DNA from: Rhizophlyctis rosea
Taxonomy: Eukaryota > Chytridiomycota > Chytridiomycetes > Rhizophlyctidales > Rhizophlyctidaceae
Direction of reading: 5' to 3'
Assembly (NCBI GenBank): GCA_027596075.1
Contig: JADGJC010000445.1
Span: forward strand, 1 to 26,868
DNA length: 26,868 nt
Part shown: one piece after another, positions 1 through 9,245 of the stretch
Position numbering within the stretch: position 1 is the first letter of the stretch
Layout of the letters: each line of letters begins with the position of its first letter
Position numbers and translations under genes: made by a program
The notes under the pieces: model-generated
Database searches by the model: none
What the model was told of the DNA's origin: nothing
The model's input: the letters and a program-made list of their open reading frames with translations, nothing else

Positions 1-6
1 CGCCCA

Positions 7-2901
7 TCACCCAGGACTCGGCATATCTTCCACTTCCGTCCGGCATCTACCATTGAAAGAAGGTGAAAAGAGGCAGATGGTTAATATTTCGTGCCGTACG
101 GATATTAAGAGGGTCAAAGGAACTCTCGGGACTCTCGACAAACCAGAAGCAAACGGACCGCAAGAAGAATAGCGGAACGACAGAAACTTACATAGGACAA
201 GCCCTATTAGTCTTCAACCACGCTTCAATACACTGTATGCAAAATCCGTCAATACATCAGCCACACTCCCTCCCTCCACCCCACCTGTTTTCAACTCTCA
301 AAATCAACACCAACAACCTACCCCATCATGAAACCAATGCCCACAAACAACACCCTTCAAAACCTCCCCGCCCTTATACTGTTCCATACATATAACACAC
401 TTCCTCTCATCCTCCTCTTTCATGTCCCACATTCCTTCTCGATAGGTGAGCGTCGGGAGGAGAGAGATTATGTGGGGTGGGAGACCTAAAAAGAGAAATT
501 ATTCAGAGGAGGGAAATAAAAAAAGAGAGGGGGGGAAGACAGAAGGGAAGGAGGGGGACACCAACCTTTGGGCTTGACGTCACCGATTTGATCCGACAAC
601 GCAAGAAGACTTTCGTAAGAGAGGTCCAGCGCGCCGTCTGGGAGGTAGTTTGCGGGGTTGGAAGCTAGGGAGGGTCTGTGTGTTTCCCATTACACAATCG
701 GAAAATCAGTAACTTCCACAACACTTCTTTCCTGCTCTCCCCGAAATAAGATAACCCGAATCACTCACCCCAAAATATCACGAACAACTCCTCCCCACCC
801 GCCCCCAGCGGCACCAAACTCCCCTGCACCACCCGGAAAAACGACGCCTCCTCCGCCACCACGACGACGTCCCCTGCCACCACCACGCCCCGTCCGCGTC
901 CTCACATCCGGCCCATCATACAAATCACCAAACACGTCGTCCCCGCCCCTCCCGCGACCACGTGACGGCCCCCCAGAATCCCTCAGTATCTGCGTGAGCG
1001 TTTCGAATGTGTTTGCCTGTAGAGAAGATGTGTGAGAAGCGGGGGAAAGAAGGGGAAAGGGAAAGGGCAACAGCGAGTACGTACATAACTATTCCCCTGC
1101 ACAGCACTATACTCTTCCTCCTGTAACATCCTCGCCAACGCTTCGTCTGAGGATATCGTCGGGTCCGGCACCGGTGGAACGTTCCTACTGCTACTCCCGG
1201 CATTCGTTGTGCCGGACCGTGTCGTGCGTAGTGGGGAGCCGGTGAGGGTTTGTGGTGGCTGGGGAGGTGGGAGCTCGTTAGTTGGGAGGTTACGGAATGA
1301 TGAAAGGGAGGGAGAGAGATATAACGTACCATGTAACTACTGCTGCTACCGCTGCTGCTGCCTCCTCCACCGCCTCCGCCGCCGCCGCCCCCGAACCCAA
1401 CACCCGCACCCCCAACACCCCTCACACCATCCCTCCTCGCACCCCTTCGCGGCCGACTACTACTACCACAACCCACATCCCCATTCCACCCGACACCACC
1501 AAGCTCCGCCACTAACGAATCCGAATAGCTACCGGCGCTGGAGAGGGAGGAACCAACTAAACTCGGTACAGTCGTACTCGTTCCACGACGAGGACGTGTC
1601 GTCGAGGAAGAAGAGGAGGTGTCCACGACACGGCCTGAACGGGGACGAGTACCACCACGAGCAGCAAGTCGTCCCGCGATAGCTCTATCCAACTGCGCCG
1701 CAGACGTCGATACCGGGATGGGAGATTCGGTTAAGTCAATTACTTCCCCTCCCCCCGCCCCACCACCGCGTTGTAGACTCCGACTTCGTTTACCGCTGCG
1801 CCCGTCACTGATAGATGATCCCGACCCGGAGGCGTTACTACCGTCTTTCGCGCGTTTCCGTTTTAGTGGAAGGGAGGTGGAGGATGCTGAGGAGTCTGAT
1901 GTTTCTATTTCTGGTGGTTTGGTTGTTGTGACTGTGTGTGGTGATGGAGAGTCGTCAATGGAAATCCGGGAAAGGCGTTTCCGCAACGAGATTTTCGTGG
2001 GTTGGGTTTGTGGTGTATCTTGTGTCAAGTCTACATCGACGTTGCCGCTTGGCGGCGGTGGGCGTGTGGGGGTTGATGTCCCGACCGCGTCGTCGGAAGA
2101 GTCCGAGTCGAAAAAGATGCCGAATGTGTTGGGTTTTGTGGAGCGGGGTTGGAGTTGGGAGGGGGGTGTGGCGGATACGTGGGAGATTTCGGAGAGGGTT
2201 GGGGATGGTGCGTCTTTGATTGGGGTTTTGCCTTTGCGGGAGGAGGGGAGGGGTGGGGAGGGGGGGATGATGATTGAGGTGTGGGGTGGGGATGAGGTGG
2301 GGTTTGTTGGTTGTTGGGTGAGTGTGGGGATGGGCTTGGAGGGGAGGTGATTGGTTGATTCAAAGATTTGTGCTTCGTGGTTGCTGGTGCGTCGTGGTTG
2401 CAGGGTGGTGGAGGGAGGAGGTGACTCCCCGCCTGAGAAGATGGTCCAGTCCTTATCGACCTTCCAGCCGTTTGATGAAGGAACGGTGGAGCAGGTGCTG
2501 CTGTGGCGGGTCAGGCGGGGTTGGCTGACGTCTGTTGGGTGGACACTTTGTGTTAGCCAATGCATAATTTTATACGTGCATATTGTGGGACGACTGGATC
2601 AGCTTTGATGATGGATTCCATGATGCGCTCAACCCGCTCGTCAGCCCGTCCCGCCGCCCACCAAATCCGCACACGATGACCCAAAATGCAATGAATATCC
2701 AGCACAACTTCATGTATACACACCTTTGTTGACTGGCACTGTCCCACTGCTGATTTCCACTTCCTCGTCCTCGTCATCGGAAGGGAGCATGATCGGCCTA
2801 TGCACGCGGGTGTATCCATCCGACCCACTGGAACTCCTCGACACATTCTTCCTGCCCACCTCCGTCGATCCTTCCATCTTCACTTTATCGAACCCACCCA
2901 T
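7..2901 (-). CDS. RING-H2 E3 ubiquitin ligase with SUMO-interaction motifs (STUbL-like)
   Basis: Seen: eight exons join in frame (2901-2724, 2531-1330, 1258-1085, 1016-769, 675-566, 485-322, 232-192, 46-7), giving 718 residues; the stop lies at the window edge. All introns are GT-AG, and the first has a GGCTAAC branch site. The C-terminus is a complete RING-H2 finger: C667, C670, C685, H687, H690, C693, C704, C707. Just before it is the LSYESLLAL...IGDVKPKGL segment that precedes RING-H2 in RNF38/RNF44 and BIG BROTHER-type ligases. The long N-terminus is Ser/Pro-rich and disordered. It carries SUMO-interaction-like cores (VIDLTE at 323-328, VDVDLTQD at 224-231, acidic stretches at 37-50 and 196-208), a UIM-like helix DEALARMLQEEEYSA at 498-512, and Gly/Arg-rich tracts. 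Family knowledge: RING-H2 domains recruit E2 enzymes; several SIMs plus a RING define SUMO-targeted ligases such as Arkadia/RNF111. Inference: it may ubiquitinate SUMO-modified nuclear proteins. The start codon is less certain than the rest. Confidence 0.85.
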
Positions 2902-2967
2902 CCCCCTCGACCCACCCACCGCCCCCGACCCACCCACCCTCCGCCCAACCACTCAAACCCAGCCAGT

Positions 2968-3010
2968 CCCCCAACCCACCCACCCACTGACCCACTCCCC
3001 AAACCCACCC
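2968..3010 (-). promoter_or_regulatory. Two G-quadruplex motifs upstream of the RING ligase
   Basis: On the minus strand, 2985-2968 reads as four G-runs with loops of 1, 1 and 2 bases, and 3010-2991 as four G-runs with loops of 1, 3 and 3. Both fit the standard G3+ quadruplex pattern. They lie 67-109 bases upstream of the proposed ligase start on its sense strand, so they could form in the 5' leader RNA or the non-template DNA. This is a sequence pattern only. Confidence 0.5.
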
Positions 3011-3079
3011 AGACCCAACCCTCTCACCGGTGCAGTGTGAATTGAGGAATTTGAGGGGATGATAGACTCAGAGACATGC

Positions 3080-3163
3080 GTCACGCGTGACACTCGCAAC
3101 ACGTGAGTGGCTTGGACAACAGTCCGATTGTCTCAGACACTGAGACATGGCCCTCAGTGTCTG
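3080..3163. repeat. Cluster of palindromes and inverted repeats
   Basis: 3080-3091 is a perfect 12-base palindrome, GTCACGCGTGAC. 3100-3105 is CACGTG. 3129-3147 is a perfect inverted repeat, TGTCTCAG-ACA-CTGAGACA. 3153-3163 (CTCAGTGTCTG) is the exact reverse complement of 3134-3144. Dimeric transcription-factor sites are the simplest reading. Alternatives are a hairpin or a remnant of a small inverted-repeat element. Confidence 0.6.
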
Positions 3164-3548
3164 AAGGGTTGAGCCAGCAACGCAATGCACTGCACCATGC
3201 ATGTATGAATATGGCAGGCTTGACAGGCTTCAAGTTGCAGGCTTGCACTGCACGGCAGTCAAAAATAGCCTCACTGAGTTCACCGCTTCATCCCTTCTCC
3301 TGATTAGAGTAACGACACGAAAGGAATAATCGCTCCACTGGGGTCGTCGTGCTCTAGGGTCCATGGGAACCGGATAACCCTATCAGTGAGGACCCCGCCC
3401 TTGTAACAAACAACACAAGACACTCAAACGAAGCACAACGTAAACACTCTTGCCACAAAACGTTGTCCATACGAAAAACGGACACCAACTTCAATCAGAT
3501 CATCACCCAATAGCTCCCCTCCACACTCCACTTCCAACTCCCTCAAAA

Positions 3549-3671
3549 ATGGTAGAAGCTCTCGACATAGTCTCTTACCCATACCTGGTGCCCAACCCAG
3601 CCAGACCCGGGGAAAGCCCTGGCAAAACTAGGCAAAGAAGTCACCTCCCTCAAAACCCGTATGCAACGTAA
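3549..3671 (+). other. Leader ORF overlapping the dioxygenase start, or a frameshifted true N-terminus
   Basis: ATG at 3549 has a strong context (AAAAATGG) and opens a 40-codon frame that ends after the ATG at 3661 in another frame. The frame of 3661 is itself open upstream from 3571. If the GGGG run at 3609-3612 held one base fewer, the 3549 frame would run smoothly into the main frame (…ARPG-KALAKLGKEV…). Two readings are therefore possible: an overlapping upstream ORF that limits translation, or a one-base homopolymer error or indel that hides 37 N-terminal residues. Confidence 0.45.
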
Positions 3672-6600
3672 CAGCTTCGCCGGCACCCTAACCCACGAGG
3701 AGTTGGTCAAACTCGGCGATCAGCAGTGTGGCGAACAAGATGACGAGGACGACCACCAATACACTGTCAAGGACGTGGAAGGGCGTGTAATCGAAACATA
3801 CGATTCTTCAAAGGACGATAACGAAAGCGGAAGCGACGAGCACCCCTCTGACGTTGATTTCGGTGATGGGGAAGTCAACATACCCGACGTCGACGTGCCA
3901 TGGAATGAGGGAAAGGGTAATAAACTGCATATGAAGAAAATAAAACTTGAATTCGGCGACAACCCGGGTGATTTCGAGACGCGTGTCATCACTGATCTGG
4001 ACGAGTATAAGGATTGCATGTCGGCCGCCGCGAAGGAGCATGCTGGTCGGAACGTGGCCAAGTGGGAGGAACGGTTTAAACCTGTGGTGAGTATTTGTGT
4101 GTGTGCAATGTGCGTGTGTGTCTATGAGTATATGGGGGGGGGGGGGGGGGGGGGGAGGAAGGGGAGATTTCGATTGGGGTGGGAAATGGGGGTGTGGGTG
4201 GTGGTTTGCAGGTTGAGGCTGACGGTGAATGAAGAATGGCGTCAAACTTTGATGACAGCATTTATGCGTAGCAAAATTTGTGTATCAAAATACAACAGCC
4301 CCAGTCCGTGGCCCTCTTCTCACCCCGCCACATTTCCAGACCTCCTGGCCTCGCCACGAAAAAGTCACCGACGACGCCATCAAACAAACCGCCATACGAT
4401 TCCCCGGCTCCATACCCTCAAACTGGCTCGAAGAAATGGGCTGGTCCCCCGACAAATCCAAAATGGCGTCCGTCAAACCACCTCCGAAAGCTGAATCGAC
4501 GACGGACGGACAACCCGCCCTCAGTATGTCTAAATCCGCTATCAAAAGACGAAACAAGCGTGAGAGGGAAGAACGCATTCAGGCTAAATTGCGGAGCATC
4601 AAAGTTGAAGGCGGGGCGAAGAAGGAGGAGGAGGGGAGTGGGGATCCTATACCTGAATCTAAGGGTGCGGAAACCACTGAAGTTGGAGGTCCTTCCGTGG
4701 GTGGTAGCATCGCCCCTCCCACAACTCAAGACATGGACATCACGCCTCCAGATACCTCACCAACCACACCACTCCCACCCCCCTCCCAATCCAAAAGCGC
4801 AAAACGCCACCGCGCCGCCCGCGCCAAAAAGGCCCGTCTCGCCGCCGAAGCTTCTTCAGACCTAAAATTCGAATCTTCACTCCCCGACCCCACAAAAATA
4901 GACCCCTCCCCCCAACCCACCACCTCCACCTCCACACCCACCACTCCCCAACAACCCCTCTCCCAATCCGCCTCCGCGCGCCGCCGCCGCAACCAGCGCG
5001 CCCGTGCCGCTGCGCAGAAAGTTGAGGATGCCAATGCGTTTTTGGCTGCTTACGGGGGTGATGGAGAGGTTGTTGTTGCTGATGATATTACGGTTCGTGA
5101 GGGGCCTGTTCCCTCGGTTGGTGGGACGGTTCGTGATGAGCCTGTTGCTTCGGTTGGTGGAGCGGACGGGGGTAAACGAAAACGAGAGGAGGGGAAAGGG
5201 GAGGAAGGGAGGGAGAAGGGGAGTAAGAGGGCGTCGCAGGTTCGGAGAGATGAGAGGAGGAGGTTGGAGAGGGTTGGGGGTTTTGTTGAGGGGACTGGTG
5301 AGTTATCATGCATTCAATTTTGCTCTGCTCGAGTGAGGGGGTTGAGCGTTTCGTGTTTGAGTATATTGGCGGCAAGAATATCTTCTGACGCCCTTTTTTT
5401 TTCTTTGTTGCCATCTCCAGTGACGGAGGAAAGCGGGAAGGGCATGGACGAGATCGATTTATCCAAGGAGGGGAATAGGGTGCGGTATTTGAAGGGTATT
5501 AGGGATGGGTGGGGTAGTAAGGAGCAGCGGGAGGGGTCGGTTCGTGGGGATGCGGAGAAGGATAGTGGTGGGGAAGGGGATGTGGAGGGTGGGGATGGGG
5601 AGAAGGATGTCGGGTGGACGGCTGTGAAGAGGAAGAGGAAGCGGGGTGGTGGGGAGAAGGGGAAGAAGAGTGGTGGTGGGGAGAAGGGGAAAGAGAAGCG
5701 TGTTGAGGGGGAGGGAAGGGAGAAGCGTAGTGAGGAGGGTCATCTCGATGCCGACTCCGACACATCCCTCTCCCCCGTGTCGTCCTCCTGCTCCTCCTAT
5801 TACTCTTCGGACAACGGACCCCCAAGCGATCCAGAATACACACCTACCACCACCACCACCTCAAACCAAACCATCATCACCACCGACCCCGACCTCACAA
5901 CAACAGGCTTCCAAGCAGGCGACTACCGTTACCACGCCACCCGCTTCAAAACGGACGTAAACTACGCGGAACCATCTACCGACGGAGAGGACGACACCGA
6001 AAGCACCACTTACGCCTCACCACACCGCATACCCCTCCCCCCGACGCCGTCATCCTATTACGTGGGTCCGTCACCTATGAGGAACGAGACGGACTTTGTG
6101 GGTGTTTGTTTGTTTACGCCTGGGACGGAGGGTGTGGGTGTTTCGCCTGGGAGGAGTGGGACGGGGGTCGTGGGTGCGTCGCCGGGGAGGAGTGGGACGG
6201 AGTCGGAGCCGATTAGGGTGCCGAAGGGGAGGAAGATGAGGCTTGATGAGTCTGAGGATGAGGATGAGGCGTTTGTGGATGGTATGAGGGCGTGTCAGGG
6301 TGATGGTGATGTTGGGTTTGTTGGTGGGGCGTCGCCGTGGGGTGGGATTATATATAGTGAGGATGAGGAGGGGAGTGGGGGGAGCAATGGTAGTGCGAGG
6401 AGGAGGAAGAGGCCGACGCCTAGGATTGTTATTTCTTCTGATGAGGAGGGTGGTGGTGGTGGTGGTGCGTCGGCTTCGGTGGCGCATGGGGATAACAATA
6501 TGTGGACTGTTTTTGTCAGACCAGGAAAGTTATGATGGGATGAATGTTTCGCCTTCGCCTTCTTCTTTTGATGAGTATGACGAGGATGAGGATGAGGAGG

Positions 6601-8619
6601 AAGAAGAGGAGGGATCAGTGTCTTCTGGGAGTAATTATTCGGCGGGGTCGAGTGGTGGTGGGAAGAGGGGAAAGGGGAAGAGGAAGAAGGGGAAGAAGTG
6701 GAAGAAGAAGGGGGAGAAGGAGAAGAAGAAGAGGGGGGAGAGGGAGGGGAGTAGTAAGTCGAAGAGTCAGGAACCGATTAATTGGGATACGGCGGCGTTG
6801 CCGGAGGGTTGGGAGAAGGTTGTTGATGAGGAGGGGTTGATGTTATTTGAACGTGAGTTTTTTTTTTTTTTTTTTTTTGTTTTGGGAGTATGATTTGGAG
6901 AAATGCGCCGTGGTTTTTCGGATGACGTGAACGAAAGCTCATATGTTTTATGTGCGGTAGATTGTGACGGACGGAGACAATGGCATTTTCCGAAGTTGGT
7001 GTTGAGAGAGGGGTGGACTTCGAGACGGAGTCGCGAACATGGTTGTGTGGAGTATTATCGTAAGTATTATTTCCCCCACCTTCGAGAAAATGCCCACCAC
7101 CTATCCATCTAACCCCTTCGTCTCAACACGGGCATTTTAGATCTCCTGGACGAACTCACAAACCCCCCAACCCTAACACCCCCCCTCGGCACCAACGTCC
7201 ACCACAATAACAACCACCTCCTCGCCTCCCCCGACGACAGAACCGCCTACTACCTCCACCTCCCCCGCATCGTACCGACCCTTATCATCCTAGCCCTCGC
7301 ATGGGCGACGGAGTTCTTCGCGTGGAGCGGGCCGATCCCGGCACCTAGTGGGAATGATTGTCGGGGGTGGCAGGAAGCGGTGTATGCATTTGCGTTTGGA
7401 GCTGGGAAGGATAATAAGAATAATCCGAGGCCGACGAGTGGGGAGTGGTGTGAGGGGATGTGGAGGAGGATTCAGGTGGGGGTTTTTTTGTGTGGGGGGG
7501 TTGAGGGGTTGTGTAAAGGGGCTGCTGTGGAACGTCGGTTTTCTGATTGTTTTTGCGGACTACTCATCCTTTTTTTTTTTTGTTTGCGAATATAGGTGTA
7601 TTATAGGCATTGGGCCGTACAACTGGTGTTTAAGATCGTTCGGAATCAATTCAAGATTTGGTTTCCGCAGTTGTATGAGGTAAACATCAAAATTCTTTCC
7701 CTACCCCTATTCCTGCCCAAATTTTCCCACCCAACGCATTTCCACTCCAACAAAAAAAAGGTCTACGACGCCGTATACTGCATCACCTGCGCCTTCATGC
7801 TCGTCGCCTATAATCCGCGGAACGTTGGCTGGAAGGACCGGTTGACGAGGAAGCAGAAGAGGGCGAGGAGGCGGAATAAGCGCCTTAATAATAAGGGTGG
7901 TGGGAAGAAGGGTCAAGGTAACGGGCCGAAGAAAGATGATGGGACGAAGAGGGCGAAGAAGAGGAAGATGGGGTTATGGCAGAGGTGGAGGATTTTGAGG
8001 TTGTTGTGTTTGATGTGGCCTAGGCCTTTTTGTTATTGGTGAGTATGTGTGTTGGGTTTGATGTATTTGGGCACTGGTTGTTCCTTTTTTTGAGGGGTCA
8101 TAGAAAGCTCGATGAGGATAAAGAGAATAAATTGTTCGGAGTAGCGTGATATCACAAAGCTAACAGTCGCCCTGACAACCAACCCCTTTCCCCGTCCAAT
8201 CATCACCTACCAACAGGATGCCCCAAACCCGCCGCTCAACCCTCCACCGTGACCGACGCGACGCCAAACGCGGCTACTGCTGGATTCTCTGCTACTCCTC
8301 CCCACAAAACACCTCCTCAACCGGCTCATCCTACCTCTACCTCCCAACCCTCGGCCGCAGAATCCACATCCAAGCCGGCGACCTGATTTGTCTCCGTTCC
8401 TACCTCCTCCCCCATGAAATCCAGGACGTGGAACAAAACCGGGGATGTCTGGTATTCTTTATGCATGATGATCAGTTTATGTGGAGCGCGAAGCAGAGGG
8501 GGAAGAGTTGGTTGAAGGGTGTGGATGGGGATGAGTTTGTTAGGGAGAATTTTGGGACGAGGGAGGAGTTGGAGAGGAAGATTGGGGTTGTCAGGAAATT
8601 TTGTGGGTTGAGGGATTGA
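3661..8619 (+). CDS. Large protein with C-terminal TET/JBP-like 2-oxoglutarate/Fe(II) dioxygenase domain
   Basis: Seen: nine exons keep frame (3661-4086, 4259-5297, 5421-6464, 6520-6852, 6961-7059, 7141-7475, 7596-7679, 7761-8038, 8217-8619), giving 1,346 residues if the start is 3661. Exon 5 could instead begin at 6901. The N-terminal two thirds is acidic, basic and low-complexity, with three copies of a basic S-x-S-A-x-[KR]-[RH]-R motif near residues 233, 320 and 379. LPEGWEKVVDEEGLMLFE in exon 4 resembles the first half of a WW domain. The last exons carry the fold's signature: metal-binding H1223-R-D1225 in LHRDRRDAKRGYCW, then GDLICLRS, distal H1279 in LLPHEIQ, R1288 as likely 2-oxoglutarate contact, and a closing LVFFMHD strand. 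A Lys/Arg-rich insert interrupts the domain before the HxD. Family knowledge: fungal proteins of this type belong to the TET/JBP-like oxygenases, some of which oxidise 5-methylcytosine and accompany KDZ transposons. Substrate here is unknown. No transposase is visible. Confidence 0.78.
4134..4155 (+). repeat. 22-base poly-G run in intron 1 of the dioxygenase gene
   Basis: An uninterrupted run of 22 G lies inside the intron 4087-4258, followed by more G-rich sequence. On the sense strand it could form quadruplex RNA and affect splicing. Runs like this are also places where assemblies miscount bases. Confidence 0.8.
4529..5026 (+). repeat. Three dispersed basic peptide repeats in exon 2
   Basis: Three 20-residue segments encoded at 4529-4588, 4790-4849 and 4967-5026 align as S-[KA]-S-A-x-[KR]-[RH]-R-[NA]-x-R-[EA]-[RK], followed by an Ala/Glu/Lys helix. 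The acidic or proline-rich spacers between them are unrelated. A similar RARRRNKR run occurs in the insert within the catalytic domain (exon 7761-8038). Nuclear import or nucleic-acid contact is the likely role, by inference. Confidence 0.6.
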
Positions 8620-8716
8620 TTTTGGGTTGTGTGTGGGATGAGGGAGGAAGAGGGTTTTTTTAGTTTTTTGCTTTTGTAGGCTGTATGCTAGTGGTTGCGG
8701 TTCGTAGATAGGAAGA

Positions 8717-8753
8717 TTTGTCAGATAGGTTTGTCAGATAGGTTTGTCAATAG
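8717..8753 (+). repeat. 13-base tandem repeat, 2.8 copies
   Basis: The unit TTTGTCAGATAGG occurs twice exactly, followed by a partial third copy, about 100 bases after the dioxygenase stop codon. It probably lies in the 3' UTR. A slippage product is the simplest explanation. Confidence 0.8.
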
Positions 8754-9025
8754 TATTTTGTTTGCTTGTAGTTCGAAAAAAGTCGTTGCGATATGTTTGC
8801 GGGTTTAATTACCGCTAAGGCATAACTTCAAGGTCAGATGGAGATCCAGGACGTCGAACTGTCTGCACGAAAGAGTTCGGAGTCACGTCACCATTTCGAA
8901 AGTTAATCGGCTCAGGAGCCTCCACCATAATTAATGGGGCGTGGGGTTCATGAGCACCATGTTGAGGTACTTCTCATCAATGTGCAGTGGCCCCCCCGCG
9001 CCCTGTTGAAATCATCTTTTTCCAC

Positions 9026-9041
9026 TTGTCACGTGTGACAA
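9026..9041. repeat. Inverted repeat TTGTCAC-GT-GTGACAA
   Basis: Two perfect 7-base arms flank two central bases. The core GTCAC-NN-GTGAC also occurs at 3080-3091 in the divergent promoter upstream. A dimeric DNA-binding protein could recognise both sites, but this is only two occurrences. Confidence 0.5.
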
Positions 9042-9245
9042 ACTGGTTCAAAATGAACACCGTAATTGTGCACAGGCAAAACGCCCCATCTACTGCTGGA
9101 GTGCGTAGTATTCTTGCCTGACAACACTAGTTGACACCACCAACTGCCATTATGCCTACGTGCGGGGGGGCGTCTTTCAGAGCAAGGCGGACACTCGCCT
9201 TTCCCACTGCCAATCTCAAGACAAACCGATGACGATCTAACCTGG

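Larger units (their letters stand above)
2902..3548. promoter_or_regulatory. Divergent intergenic control region
   Basis: No coding sequence is supported here. The region lies between the start of the minus-strand RING ligase and the plus-strand dioxygenase gene, so it should hold both promoters. The part next to the ligase (2902-3020) is C-rich on the plus strand, so the ligase's sense strand is strongly G-rich. The middle (3080-3163) holds a 12-base palindrome, a CACGTG site and nested inverted repeats. The last 150 bases before 3549 are A/C-rich, as expected for a 5' leader. I see no clear TATA box. Confidence 0.6.
8620..9245. other. Non-coding stretch downstream of the dioxygenase gene
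   Basis: I see no gene here. It begins with a T/G-rich 3' flank that should hold the dioxygenase poly(A) site, then a 13-base tandem repeat (8717-8753) and an inverted repeat (9026-9041). Short open frames on both strands lack family resemblance. Confidence 0.6.

Noticed and set aside
63..395. Plus-strand open frame of 110 codons at the left edge
   Set aside because: It lies opposite the well-supported RING exons and has no family resemblance.
925..1329. Reading straight through the ligase ORF to a stop at 925
   Set aside because: This would read two introns as protein. Splicing at GTACGT donors in phase 0 restores the UIM-like helix and leads in frame to the RING exons.
1619..2350. Plus-strand open frame of 243 codons
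   Set aside because: It is antisense to the SIM-containing exon of the ligase gene. Its low-complexity Gly/Val/Glu content is the mirror of that exon's Ser/Pro codons.
5298..5420. Treating 5298-5420 as coding in the dioxygenase gene
   Set aside because: It is open and a multiple of three, but it begins GTGAGT, ends in a T-rich tract with CCAG, and encodes Cys/Phe/Leu-rich sequence unlike its charged flanks. Retention remains possible.
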